Source: Leifsonia poae
Lineage (GTDB): Bacteria > Actinomycetota > Actinomycetes > Actinomycetales > Microbacteriaceae
Direction of reading: 5' to 3'
Length of the DNA stretch: 64,000 nt
NCBI RefSeq assembly: GCF_027921845.1
Contig: NZ_BSEN01000006.1
Span: 62,001 to 126,000 of the forward strand
The notes under the pieces are model-generated. The model searched no databases. It had not been told where the DNA came from and saw only the letters and a list, made by a program, of their open reading frames with translations. Position numbers and translations under genes: made by a program. Shown piece by piece: positions 34,109 to 42,547 of this stretch. Within the stretch, counting starts at the first letter, position 1. The number at the start of each line of letters is the position of its first letter.

Positions 34109-35808
34109 TCCCGCCATCAGCGCGCCGGATGCTCGCCCGGGCCACCGGCCCGAGTGCCGTCACCGTGTGGACCTGGCTGGTCAGCGCACCCTTCGCGCTC
34201 ACCGCGATGTCCGGCTCGCAGTACGTGGCGGCCGGCTCGCCGTCGGGCGCCATCTGGGGACTGGCGGCACTCGAGCACGTCGGCGTCGGCATCCTTCTCC
34301 TGGCCTGCCGGCTGCTGCTGCGGCCCGTGCGTGGCGGATTCCGGCCGACCGCGGTGCTTCTGGTGTTCGCCGTCGTCGGCGCCGCCCGCCCGTACCTCTT
34401 CCTCGGGTCTGCGGCCCTGCTCGGCATCGACGTGACCGTCGGCGACATGGCGTCGCGGGTCGCCGTGAACATCGTCGTGTGCGTCGTGTCGTTCGCACTC
34501 ATCGCGATCTGCGTCGACCTGGTGCACGAGCACTTCCGGGTGCTCGGGCGGCTGCGCGCCGTCCAGCGCGCGGCGGACGCCGACAGCGAGACCGGACGGC
34601 GCCGCATCGAGGAGCTCCGCGAGAACGTCGTCGACGCGGTGCTCGCCCGCATCGACGAGACCGTGCGGCCGGCCATCCGGCCCGGGCTGGCGCCGGGGGA
34701 GGCATCGCGGTTGCTGCGCTCGATCGCCAACGACATCGTGCGTCCGGTGAGTCACGACCTGTTCGACTCCGAGCCGGACGAGCCCGTCGCGACCGCACCC
34801 GAACTCGCCGAGCCCCGGATGCGCGACTGGCTGCTGGCCTCTGTCACCGAGCTGCGACCGGCTCCACCCGTTTTCACCTCGCTGCTGTTCGTCGCGCTCT
34901 TCGTGCCCTACGCGGTAGGGGCATACGGCATCCCGCTCACGGTGGTGCAGGGGGTCATTGCGGCCGCCCTGTTGTACGCGGGGAACGTCGTCGTCGGCTG
35001 GGCCGCGCGTCATGCCGCCGGCCCGGCCGCCACGGTGGTGGTCATCGGGGGCTACTTCGCCGTCGGGGTGGTCGTCGCCGCCGAGAGCACGGCCCTGGTC
35101 GACCTCAGCGGCTTCCGCACCGACCTGGTCTGGATGCAGGCGCTCCTGTTCCCGGTGATCGCCTGCGCGATCGCGCTCGTCGTGTCGCTCGCGGCGAGTC
35201 TCGGCGACGACGAGCGCCGGCTCGAGGAGTCGCTGCAGTCCAGCGTCGCCGTCGCGGCCCGGGTGCGTGCCGCCTACGACCACGAACGCACGGGCCTCGC
35301 GACGCTGCTGCACTCCGGAGTGCAGGCCGACCTGATCGCGACGGCGCTGGCCATCGCGGGAGACGACGACGCGGATGCCGAGGGCGCCGTGCGGGATGCG
35401 CTGGACCGCATCCGGGCCGAGCTGGAAGGGGCCCCGGTGGAGACGCGCGACGGCCGGGGGCCGCGCGTGCAGGTCGGCCGGCTGGTCGACAGCTGGAGTT
35501 CGGCCATGCCGCTCGCGGCGGAGATCGATGAGGCCGTGTGGGACCGGCTGCACGATCCGGTGCGTCGTCAGGTGGTCGTGGACGCGGTGTCGGAGGGACT
35601 CGCCAACGCGGTGCGCCACGGGGACGGATCGGCCGTCACGCTGGCCGTGCGGGCGAGCGGACGCGATGGCGTCACGGTCGTCGTCACCTCAGGAGGTCAG
35701 CTGCGCGGCGGCCGTCCCGGCATCGGATTGAGAGACCTCTCGCGGCATTCGGAGGTGATTCTGAGGCAGCGTCTCGGCGCCGTCGAACTCGCGGTGGCCG
35801 TCCCGTGA
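34105..35808 (+). CDS. Atypical membrane sensor histidine kinase
   Basis: The 567-residue protein has two clusters of membrane helices (about 15-145 and 255-370), separated by a hydrophilic stretch (LRAVQRAADADSETGRRR onward). The cytoplasmic C-terminus has YDHERTGLATLLHSGVQAD, which resembles the HisKA_3 dimerisation helix with a His in LLHSG, then an ATPase-like domain with SEGLANAVRHG (N box) and GRPGIGLRDL (G box). It is much diverged from NarX-type kinases. Coupling to the response regulator gene by ATGA supports the pairing. The signal is unknown. Confidence 0.78.
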   Translation: MIPPSARRMLARATGPSAVTVWTWLVSAPFALTAMSGSQYVAAGSPSGAIWGLAALEHVGVGILLLACRLLLRPVRGGFRPTAVLLVFAVVGAARPYLFLGSAALLGIDVTVGDMASRVAVNIVVCVVSFALIAICVDLVHEHFRVLGRLRAVQRAADADSETGRRRIEELRENVVDAVLARIDETVRPAIRPGLAPGEASRLLRSIANDIVRPVSHDLFDSEPDEPVATAPELAEPRMRDWLLASVTELRPAPPVFTSLLFVALFVPYAVGAYGIPLTVVQGVIAAALLYAGNVVVGWAARHAAGPAATVVVIGGYFAVGVVVAAESTALVDLSGFRTDLVWMQALLFPVIACAIALVVSLAASLGDDERRLEESLQSSVAVAARVRAAYDHERTGLATLLHSGVQADLIATALAIAGDDDADAEGAVRDALDRIRAELEGAPVETRDGRGPRVQVGRLVDSWSSAMPLAAEIDEAVWDRLHDPVRRQVVVDAVSEGLANAVRHGDGSAVTLAVRASGRDGVTVVVTSGGQLRGGRPGIGLRDLSRHSEVILRQRLGAVELAVAVP

Positions 35809-35892
35809 CCCCGAGGCGGATGTCGTAGAGACCGAACCCGCCGAAAACCGAGCGCTGACGGGCATGTACGCTCACTCCAGTCGAGACGGCGA

Positions 35893-35977
35893 AGGGGCCT
35901 TCCAGAGCCTCATCGCTCGTATCCCCCCCGGACAGGGGGCGCTTTCTGCGTGACCCGAACACGCAGGAAGGGCCCCT
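35893..35977 (+). ncRNA. Structured 5' leader candidate (three-way junction)
   Basis: The 302-bp gap 35809-36111 upstream of the M15-type gene folds in outline as a junction. An outer stem pairs 35893-35903 (AGGGGCCTTCC) with 35966-35977 with one bulge; inside are a C-run/G-run hairpin (35924-35939) and a perfect 7-bp hairpin CTGCGTG/CACGCAG (35946-35966). Two more GC hairpins follow before the start. A TACGCT at 35865-35870 could be the -10 element. It matches no riboswitch I know. Confidence 0.45.
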
Positions 35978-36111
35978 CCGACCTCGCACATCGTCGTGTC
36001 CGGTTTCCTCGCGGGCGATTTAAGGACAGAATGGTGGGAACGCGTTGCGCCAGGCCCGGCGCTCTTACCCCGCCCACGAAAGCCCCCGATTTGCCAAACT
36101 CCAGTGCCCCG

Positions 36112-37215
36112 ATGCGGTCTCGCCGCACCTACAGGGCCCCGGTCGTCGTTGTCGGCGTCCAGGCGTCCGAGGTGTCTGCCGACGACGCAGCACTTCTCGA
36201 CGGCACACGCGCGGGCGAGCAGGTGTGGTCGAGCAGACGCGAGCGACTCGAGCACGAGCGCACCGGCACCCGCGAGGCACGCCCGGCCAGGGCTCCGCGT
36301 TCCGGCCACTCCGCGCGCTCCGAGCGCTCCGCCTCGAGGGCGGCTGCCGTCGAGGCCAAGAACACCCGTCGCGAGGTGAAGGCCAAGCGCGTCGTGGCCG
36401 CACGTGCGACTCCGGCACCCACCGCCGTGCCTCACGGCATGCGCGGCGCGTTCGCCCGCCTGCGTGGCGGAGACCGCCGCCGCTTCGGGTTCCACGCCGT
36501 CGTGTTCCTCGCTCTCTCCGCGTTCTTCGGCACCGCTGCGCTGCCGGCATACGCCACATCCGACACCGCATCGGTCGAGGGCGACACGAGAGTGGCGCTC
36601 GCCGTGCAGACGCTGACGGGCGGTGGCGCCGCCACCATCCAGACCGTCGCCCGCGATGCCTTCTCGACGCAGGAAGCGGCCATCGCGCTCGACTCCACCC
36701 AGAACAACTACGTCTCGCCGACCGTGCAGGCGCTCGCCACCCAGCTGATGGGCGCTGTCGCCACCGGCCGGCTCGTGGGTTCGATCCCCGACCACATCCC
36801 CGAGATCGCCAACCTCGCCGAGGGCAAGGCCGTGCCCGACTGCGGCATCGACTACCGCGTTCTGCAGGCGATCTCGGTCGCGCTCGCGCACTACCGCCAG
36901 GTCGGAGTGAGCGACATCAACCGCCGCTGCACCGGTCAGATCGAGGGTGCGGGAACGGACTCCTCCCACTACGCCGACGGCGGCGGCCACGCGGTCGACT
37001 TCTACCTCCTCGACGGCCAGGCGCTCACCGGTGGCGATGCGAAGTCGGTCGAGCTCATCCGGTACCTCGACCCGCTCGTCCCCGCCGGCTCCGGCCTCGG
37101 TCAGGTCGGGTGCCGTGAGTCGATGTCGCTGACGAACTTCGTGCCGTTCGACGACACCTGCAACCACCTGCACATCGATTTCGGCAAAGCGCAGGGCGTC
37201 GCCCTCACGCAGTAG
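36112..37215 (+). CDS. Membrane-anchored M15/VanY-like peptidase candidate
   Basis: The 367-residue protein has a very basic cytoplasmic N-terminus of about 125 residues (Arg/Ala/Ser-rich), one membrane helix (about 126-148) and an extracytoplasmic domain. That domain ends with SSHYADGGGHAVDFYLL and CNHLHIDFG, the H-x(n)-D ... HxH zinc pattern of the DD-peptidase M15/hedgehog fold (H286, D296, H352 or H354). Four cysteines (244, 273, 334, 350) could form two disulfides. I infer a cell-wall carboxypeptidase or endopeptidase role. The ATG at 36112 is one of several possible starts. Confidence 0.78.
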   Translation: MRSRRTYRAPVVVVGVQASEVSADDAALLDGTRAGEQVWSSRRERLEHERTGTREARPARAPRSGHSARSERSASRAAAVEAKNTRREVKAKRVVAARATPAPTAVPHGMRGAFARLRGGDRRRFGFHAVVFLALSAFFGTAALPAYATSDTASVEGDTRVALAVQTLTGGGAATIQTVARDAFSTQEAAIALDSTQNNYVSPTVQALATQLMGAVATGRLVGSIPDHIPEIANLAEGKAVPDCGIDYRVLQAISVALAHYRQVGVSDINRRCTGQIEGAGTDSSHYADGGGHAVDFYLLDGQALTGGDAKSVELIRYLDPLVPAGSGLGQVGCRESMSLTNFVPFDDTCNHLHIDFGKAQGVALTQ

Positions 37216-37240
37216 CCCGCGTCGCGTCGCGGCGTCGCGC

Positions 37241-37915
37241 TCAGAAGAGGTTGAGCGCCGCCCACTGCAACAGGATGACGGTCTTGCCGTCGACGATGCG
37301 CCCGTCGGCGATCATCGGGAGCGCTTCGTCGTAGCCGATCGTCACGGCCTCGATCTCCTCGCCCTCCTCTTCGACGCCGCCTCCGCCGTCGACGTCCCCT
37401 GCCGTGTACGGGGCCGCGAAGAAGTGCACACGTTCCGTCACCGACCCGGGGCTCATGTAGAGGTCGAACAGGTGACGCAGCGTGCCGACCGTCACCCCGA
37501 GCTCCTCGGCCGCCTCCCGCCGCATGGCGTCTTCCGCCGAATCGTCGTCGAGCAGCCCGGCCGCGGCCTCGATGAGCAGGCCGTCCGGATGCTCGTTGAC
37601 GTAGGCGGGAAAGCGGAACTGCCGGGAGAGCAGGATCGTGCGGGCATCCGGGTCGTAGAGCAGGATCGTGGCGCCGTTGCCGCGGTCGTAGGTCTCGCGC
37701 GACTGCGTCGTCCAGACGCCGTCACGGCCGAGGAAGTCGAAGGTGGTGCGGCGCAGCACGTGCCAGCCGTCGGAGGTCACCTCGACATCGTGGATGCGCA
37801 CTCCTGGGTTGCGGTCGAGGTCGCGTCCGACGGCGTCGAGGCCCGTGCGTCCGCGGGCATCCGGGGTCGTGGTGCCGGGGCGGGCGGAGGCGGTGGGGTC
37901 GTCGGGCGCGCTCAT
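37241..37915 (-). CDS. NUDIX hydrolase, NudK/ADP-ribose pyrophosphatase-like
   Basis: The 224-residue protein carries a Nudix helix, LLDDDSAEDAMRREAAEELGV, with the REAAEE metal-binding core. It resembles the NudK/GDP-mannose pyrophosphatase group (RQFRFPAYVNEHPDGLLIEA before it and SPGSVTERVHFF after it). The family splits nucleoside diphosphate sugars. The long N-terminal extension (about 45 residues) is Pro/Asp-rich. The gene stands alone, convergent with the M15-type gene. Confidence 0.88.
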   Translation of the reverse strand: MSAPDDPTASARPGTTTPDARGRTGLDAVGRDLDRNPGVRIHDVEVTSDGWHVLRRTTFDFLGRDGVWTTQSRETYDRGNGATILLYDPDARTILLSRQFRFPAYVNEHPDGLLIEAAAGLLDDDSAEDAMRREAAEELGVTVGTLRHLFDLYMSPGSVTERVHFFAAPYTAGDVDGGGGVEEEGEEIEAVTIGYDEALPMIADGRIVDGKTVILLQWAALNLF

Positions 37916-37964
37916 GGTCCGAGCCTACTGAGCGCACTCCGGCCCGCTGAGCGGCGTGGCGCGC

Positions 37965-38945
37965 TCAGGAGCGGTAGCGCCGGCGCACCTCGCGCGCGGC
38001 CAGGATGCCGGCATCGTCCGCGTCGCGCGCCTTGACGATCGCCTTGTCCGACTTGAGCGGCAGCCGCAGGTCGGTCGTCGCGTCGATCCCGGCTATCAGC
38101 TCGCGGGCCCGCTCGATCTCCGAATCGAGCTCCGCGCCGAGCAGCAGCGCGACGTTGGCGATCCAGATCCAGAGCAGGAAGACGATGATGCCGGCGAGAG
38201 CTCCGTACGTCTTGTCGTAGCTGCCGAAGTTGCCCACGTAGAACGCGAAGAGGGCGGATGCGATGCCGAGCACGATGATGGCGGCGAACGATCCGGTGGT
38301 CAGCCAGCGGAACTTCGGCTGCTTGACGTTCGGGGTCGCGTAGTAGAGCAGAGCCACCAGCAGCACGATGGCCACCACCATCACCGGCCACTTCAGAACG
38401 GACCAGACCACCTGCACGGCCTCGCCCACGCCGATGGCATCGCCGATCGCCGTCGCGACGGGACCTGAGATCACCAGCAGCACAGCGATCACGGCGACGA
38501 GCACCAGCGCGGCGATCGTCACGCCGAGCTGCACCGGTCGCAGCGAGAAGACCGTTCGACCCTCACGCACGCCGTACACACGATTGAGCGCGCGGCCGAA
38601 TCCGCCGACGTACCCGGAGGCCGACCACACGGCACCGACGATTCCGATCACCAGAGCCCATCCGCTCGCCGGAGACGACGCGAGGTTCTCGATCGGTCCG
38701 CGAACCGCGTCGAGGGTGCCCGGGGCCACCTGGTCGACGATGTCGAACAAGGCATCGATGCCCGACTTGCTCTGACCGATCAGCCCCAGGATGCTCACCA
38801 GGGCGATCATCGCGGGGAACAGCGACAGCACCGCGAAGTAGGTGAGGCCGGCGGCGAGGTCGGTGCAGGCGTCGAGCGAGAAGCTCCGCAGGGTGCGCTT
38901 GAGGATGAACCGCCACGGCAGCTTGAACCACGAGACCTGGTTCAT
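37965..38945 (-). CDS. YihY/BrkB family membrane protein
   Basis: A 326-residue protein with six membrane segments and the family features FSLDACTDLAAGLTYFAVLSLFPAM, GYVGGFGRALNRVYGVREGR and LYYATPNVKQPKFRW, followed by YGALAGIIVFLLWIWIANVALLLGAELD. The family is conserved but its function is not settled. I chose the ATG at 38945; a GTG at 39011 would lengthen it and overlap the DUF3618 gene by 14 bp. It ends a three-gene leftward operon. Confidence 0.88.
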   Translation of the reverse strand: MNQVSWFKLPWRFILKRTLRSFSLDACTDLAAGLTYFAVLSLFPAMIALVSILGLIGQSKSGIDALFDIVDQVAPGTLDAVRGPIENLASSPASGWALVIGIVGAVWSASGYVGGFGRALNRVYGVREGRTVFSLRPVQLGVTIAALVLVAVIAVLLVISGPVATAIGDAIGVGEAVQVVWSVLKWPVMVVAIVLLVALLYYATPNVKQPKFRWLTTGSFAAIIVLGIASALFAFYVGNFGSYDKTYGALAGIIVFLLWIWIANVALLLGAELDSEIERARELIAGIDATTDLRLPLKSDKAIVKARDADDAGILAAREVRRRYRS

Positions 38946-38997
38946 CCCCTCGATGCGTCCCACGGCTTCCGCCCGAGCGGAGCCGACGCCCCCGTTG

Positions 38998-39246
38998 TCA
39001 GCGGGGGCCACGCGACCGTCCCCGGACAAGCAGGACCACCGCGCCGGCGGTCGCCGCGAGCGTCCCCAGGAACAGCCCGACGGCCAACACCGGATGGGAG
39101 CGGATCTGCACGCCCGGGTTGAACGTCGCGAACAGGTCATCGAGCGTGCTCGCGAGCTCGTCCCTCGTCTGCTCGAGGTCGAGCTGGATGGTGTGGATGC
39201 CGGCGTCCTTGGGAAGCGGCGGCCGTTCGGGGCGGCGGTCGGTCAC
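38998..39246 (-). CDS. DUF3618 family protein
   Basis: The 82-residue protein has IQLDLEQTRDELASTLDDL, the DUF3618 signature, then one membrane helix (HPVLAVGLFLGTLAATAGA). Function unknown; usually next to a holin-superfamily gene, as here. GTG start with a 4-bp overlap (GTGA) with the upstream gene. Confidence 0.85.
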   Translation of the reverse strand: MTDRRPERPPLPKDAGIHTIQLDLEQTRDELASTLDDLFATFNPGVQIRSHPVLAVGLFLGTLAATAGAVVLLVRGRSRGPR

Positions 39247-39674
39247 GGTCGCTCTCCCTTCAGGGCGCGCACGTCGTCGCCCAGTTCCTGCTTGAGGTCG
39301 TCGGGCACCGGCGGAAGCCCTCGCTTGAGGCTGGCGCGCCCGATGAGCGCGGCGATCCCGGCGAGCAGCAGCAGGATCACGGCGACGATGAGGGCGGCGA
39401 GCCAGGCGGGCACGATGAGCGCGAAGGCGAGGATCGCCGTCGCGACCAGCGCGCACAGTGCGAAGAACACGAAGGCCAGGGCGGCGACCAGCAGTCCGGC
39501 GCCGATGCCTGCGGCCTTCGCCTTCGCCGTCATCTCGGCCTTGAACAGCGCGAGCTCGCTGGAGACCAGGCGGCGCAATTGCGCGACGAGATCCCGGGTC
39601 AGCTCCGGAATCGGTCGGAGACCTCGGGTGGTGCGCCTCCGCTCGCGCGGAAGAGGCGGCTTTTCGAAACTCAT
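39243..39674 (-). CDS. Phage holin superfamily (DUF1469-like) membrane protein
   Basis: The 143-residue protein has an amphipathic N-terminal helix (LTRDLVAQLRRLVSSELALFKAEMTAKAKAAG), two membrane segments (about 59-80 and 85-108) and a short acidic tail. This is the actinobacterial DUF1469/PspE-like pattern; the holin name is historical and no phage genes are near. It leads an operon with DUF3618 and YihY. Confidence 0.85.
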   Translation of the reverse strand: MSFEKPPLPRERRRTTRGLRPIPELTRDLVAQLRRLVSSELALFKAEMTAKAKAAGIGAGLLVAALAFVFFALCALVATAILAFALIVPAWLAALIVAVILLLLAGIAALIGRASLKRGLPPVPDDLKQELGDDVRALKGERP

Positions 39675-39791
39675 GCGGGCTCCCTTCAGGCCGTCTCAGG
39701 CGACCGTACCCCAGCAATGGGGTGCCGCCAAGGGCATGCACCGCCTGCGCGCCGCTGGACTCGGAACGCGTCGGCGCATCACACTGGTCTC

Positions 39792-40316
39792 ATGAGCGGT
39801 TCGGATCACACGCAGCGCGGCGGCGTCCTCGTCGCCGTCGTCCCCGGGCAGTCGGTGACGGTGCTCGAACAGGCGGCGAAGCTGGCCGACGACCTCGACG
39901 TTCCGTTGGTCTGCGCGAACGTCGACCCGAACCGGTATCTGGTCTCCAGCTACGTCGACGGCACGGTCGTGGCGCTGCCGTACGACCCGGATCTGCCGGA
40001 GACGGAAGAGGAGCGGTTCGACCCCGAGCTCGAGGAGCGAGTGCGCAGCGTGCTGGCCCCGCTCGGCATCCCCTTCACGCTCGAGCAGCTGGCGGGCGAC
40101 CCGGCCTGGGCGCTCGCGCGACTGGCCGAAGAGGTCGACGCCAGGTACATCGTGGTCGGAACCCGCGAGGCCGGCATCCGGGGGAGCATCCGGGAGTTCT
40201 TCAACGGCTCGGTCGCGGTGCACCTCGCCCATCGGCAGCACCGCCCGGTGATCGTCGTGCCCATCGCTCCGGTCGAAGGCTCGGGACGCCTGCCCTGGGA
40301 AGACCCGCCCGTATAG
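39792..40316 (+). CDS. Universal stress protein (UspA family)
   Basis: The 174-residue single-domain protein has the ATP-binding loop pattern GTREAGIRGSIREFFNGSVAVHLAH (G-x2-G-x9-G-S) and the closing strand PVIVVP. The first strand is GVLVAVVPGQSV. It lacks the usual Asp after strand 1. Its stop (TAG) overlaps the GTG start of the first fluoride channel gene. Probably stress-related; target unknown. Confidence 0.88.
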   Translation: MSGSDHTQRGGVLVAVVPGQSVTVLEQAAKLADDLDVPLVCANVDPNRYLVSSYVDGTVVALPYDPDLPETEEERFDPELEERVRSVLAPLGIPFTLEQLAGDPAWALARLAEEVDARYIVVGTREAGIRGSIREFFNGSVAVHLAHRQHRPVIVVPIAPVEGSGRLPWEDPPV

Positions 40317-40738
40317 TGGCCGGCCCTTCTCCCGTTCATCTGCACTGGCGGTACATCGGGCTCGTCTTCGTCGGCGGTGCCATCGGCACGGCCGTGCGTG
40401 CCCTGATCGCTGCAGCCGTCCCGCCGGTCGCAGGCATCCCCGTGGCGACGTTCGGCATCAACGTCGTCGGCGCCTTCGTGCTCGGGATGCTGCTGCAGAG
40501 CCTCGCCCTCCGGGGTGACGACACCGGATGGCGGCGCGATGTGCGTCTGTTCGCCGGAACCGGCATCCTGGGTGGCTTCACCACCTACAGTGCCTTCGCC
40601 GTGGACGCCGACGGACTCATCGTGGCGCAGAACCTCGGCGGCAGCATCCTGTACGCGGTCGCGACGATCGTGGTGGGCGCGCTGGGCACGCTGGCGGGTA
40701 TCGCCGTGGCGTCGCGGATCGGGCGGTCGGCCCGGTGA
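40316..40738 (+). CDS. crcB: Fluoride channel subunit 1 (Fluc/CrcB)
   Basis: The 140-residue protein has four membrane helices and GGFTTYSAFAVD, the conserved TM3 break of CrcB channels. It exports fluoride as part of a double-barrelled channel. GTG start overlapping the stop of the stress-protein gene, stop overlapping the start of the second crcB gene (GTGA). The paired genes suggest a heterodimer. No fluoride riboswitch is possible directly upstream, as coding sequence fills it. Confidence 0.9.
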   Translation: MAGPSPVHLHWRYIGLVFVGGAIGTAVRALIAAAVPPVAGIPVATFGINVVGAFVLGMLLQSLALRGDDTGWRRDVRLFAGTGILGGFTTYSAFAVDADGLIVAQNLGGSILYAVATIVVGALGTLAGIAVASRIGRSAR

Positions 40739-41109
40739 CGCCGCTGCTGCTCCTCGCGATCGCCGCCGCCGGAGGGCTGGGCGCCGTCGCGCGACTCGTG
40801 CTCGACGGAGTGCTGCGCAGCCGGTTCGCCGTGAACTTCCCGCTCGGCACGACGGTCATCAACGTCACGGGCTCGTTGCTGCTCGGCCTGGTGACGGGGC
40901 TCGCCCTGACCCACGGCCTGCCGGCGGAGTGGCGCGCGGTGCTGGGCACCGGGTTCCTCGGCGGCTACACCACGTTCAGCACGGCGAGCTACGAGACGGT
41001 GCGGCTCGCGCAGCAGCGACGGTACCGCGCCGCGCTCATCAATGGCTTCGGGATGATGGTGCTCGCGCTCGCCGCGGCCGGGCTCGGCCTCTGGCTCGGA
41101 TCGCTCTGA
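40735..41109 (+). CDS. crcB: Fluoride channel subunit 2 (Fluc/CrcB)
   Basis: The 124-residue, four-helix protein has NFPLGTTVINVTGSLLLG and GGYTTFSTASYETV, the CrcB landmarks. It overlaps the first crcB gene by 4 bp (GTGA). The two genes are of similar length but differ clearly in sequence, as expected for a heterodimeric Fluc pair. Confidence 0.9.
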   Translation: MTPLLLLAIAAAGGLGAVARLVLDGVLRSRFAVNFPLGTTVINVTGSLLLGLVTGLALTHGLPAEWRAVLGTGFLGGYTTFSTASYETVRLAQQRRYRAALINGFGMMVLALAAAGLGLWLGSL

Positions 41110-41112
41110 CGG

Positions 41113-41478
41113 CTACTCGTCGCCGTCGTCGTCCTGCTCCATCCACCACTCGGTGAACTCCTCGGCGCGGCCGTCCGGAGCCAGGCGGACGAGCCACAGA
41201 TTGCTGTAGACCGGGCCCGCGTGATAATCGGTGACGCCCTCGACGAAGTACTGCGGGCCGTCCTGACCGAGCAGCCGCCACTCGAACGTCGCCGCGCCCG
41301 GATCGTCCTGAGCGTCCAGCCAGCCCTCGACGATCTCGAGGTGGCCGTCCCACGGCTCGGCGAACGGCTCGGTGCGGTACGAGGCGTCCTCCGTGAACAG
41401 TGCGCGGATGTCGTCGGGGTCGTTGCTCTCCCATGCTCGGCGGTACAGGTCGATCCAGTTCGTGATCGCGTCGCTCAT
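41113..41478 (-). CDS. SnoaL-like / NTF2-fold protein
   Basis: The 121-residue protein shows the SnoaL/NTF2 pattern: an N-terminal helix (ITNWIDLYRRAWESNDPDDIRALFTEDASYRTEPF), a mid-protein GHLEIVEGWLDAQDD and a C-terminal acidic end EFTEWWMEQDDD. Such proteins are small cone-shaped enzymes or binding proteins; the substrate is unknown. Its stop lies 3 bp from that of the convergent crcB gene. Confidence 0.8.
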   Translation of the reverse strand: MSDAITNWIDLYRRAWESNDPDDIRALFTEDASYRTEPFAEPWDGHLEIVEGWLDAQDDPGAATFEWRLLGQDGPQYFVEGVTDYHAGPVYSNLWLVRLAPDGRAEEFTEWWMEQDDDGDE

Positions 41479-41658
41479 GGCACCGTTATACGCCCCCGGC
41501 GCGGTCATGCACCAGGGTGGGGTCGCCCGGTGAGGGCGCCGTCGCCGGTCGCACGCGCGGGCGCGCAACGCGGCCTGCAGAAATTCTTTCGGCACTTAGT
41601 CGAAATGCGGTGGTGCCCGGGCGACGTCATCACGTACCGTCACAACCAAGGAGGCGAC

Positions 41659-41991
41659 ATGCAGTTTCTGTTCCTGATCCGCACGGATGTCGATGCGGAG
41701 CCGTATCGCGCAGAAGACGACAACATCGAGGAGTGGGGTGCCGAGGTCGTCGCCCGGGGGAAGCCGACGCAAGGCGATCGGCTGCGACCCATCGAGGAGG
41801 CGAAGACCGTTCGGCTGCGCCATGACCGTCTCGACGTCACCGACGGGCCGTTCGCCGAAGCGAAAGAATGGGTCGCCGGCTACGACCTCCTGGAGTGCGA
41901 CTCGATGGAGGAGGCCGTCGGAATCGCCGCGCGGCACCCGATGGCCAGGTTCGGCCGCGTCGAGGTGCGGGAGGTCTGGCCGTTCGAATGA
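41659..41991 (+). CDS. YCII-related DGPF-domain protein
   Basis: The 110-residue protein begins MQFLFLIRTDVDA and contains VTDGPFAEAKEWVAGYDLLE, the DGPF signature. A perfect AAGGAGG precedes the ATG. Members often lie beside ECF sigma factors, but none is here. Function unknown. The 180 bp upstream of it hold no gene I can support. Confidence 0.88.
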   Translation: MQFLFLIRTDVDAEPYRAEDDNIEEWGAEVVARGKPTQGDRLRPIEEAKTVRLRHDRLDVTDGPFAEAKEWVAGYDLLECDSMEEAVGIAARHPMARFGRVEVREVWPFE

Positions 41992-42027
41992 TCGGCCGTT
42001 CACGACCGGCTCGCTAAGGTGTGACCC

Positions 42028-42525
42028 ATGGATGCCGCGCTCGCGTCGTGGAGCGAATTCAATGTCGCCGTCGCCGGGGCGGGCGCGGCGCTCGGCGGTC
42101 TGCTGATCGTGGCGCTGTCGGTGAACATCCGGCAGATCGCCGAGTCGCGCGGACTGGCCGCCCGTGCGGGAGCCGCGATCTCAGCGCTGATCCTCGGCGT
42201 CGTGCTGGCCTGCGCCGCATTGATCCCCGGGCAGGCGCTCGTCGTCTACGGAGTGGAGGTGCTCGTGGGGACAGCGGCCGGCGCGGTGATCGCGGTGCTG
42301 GCCGCTCGCGCCATCACGGGCGACCAGGCGGCGGACGCGTATCACCGGTACGACACGGGTCACATCGCGTCGTTCACGCTGCCGCTTGCGATCTTCGCGG
42401 TCGGGGGAGTGCTGCTCGTGTTCTCCCTGACCGCCGGCCTGGTGCTCGTCGCGATCGGCACGTTCACCGCGCTGATCGGCGCCGTCGTGTTCTCGTGGGT
42501 GGCGCTGATCGAGATCCTGCGCTGA
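42028..42525 (+). CDS. Small polytopic membrane protein, unknown
   Basis: The 165-residue protein has five hydrophobic segments (about 13-30, 48-65, 72-93, 110-130 and 135-160), with SVNIRQIAESRGLAARAG in the first loop. I do not recognise a family. It is monocistronic and 36 bp after the YCII gene. Confidence 0.75.
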   Translation: MDAALASWSEFNVAVAGAGAALGGLLIVALSVNIRQIAESRGLAARAGAAISALILGVVLACAALIPGQALVVYGVEVLVGTAAGAVIAVLAARAITGDQAADAYHRYDTGHIASFTLPLAIFAVGGVLLVFSLTAGLVLVAIGTFTALIGAVVFSWVALIEILR

Positions 42526-42547
42526 TCGAGAAGTTGCGCTGACGGCT

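Noticed and set aside
35809-36111. c-di-AMP (ydaO) riboswitch upstream of the peptidase gene
   Set aside because: CCCGTCAGC appears on the other strand and the conserved GGGGTGAA and CAGCTAAC blocks are missing; I keep only a generic structured-leader call.
39243-39674. Prophage lysis gene
   Set aside because: The holin-superfamily name is historical; no phage genes, attachment sites or composition change are nearby.
40200-40316. Fluoride riboswitch before the crcB genes
   Set aside because: The region is the end of the stress-protein gene and shows no crcB-motif consensus.
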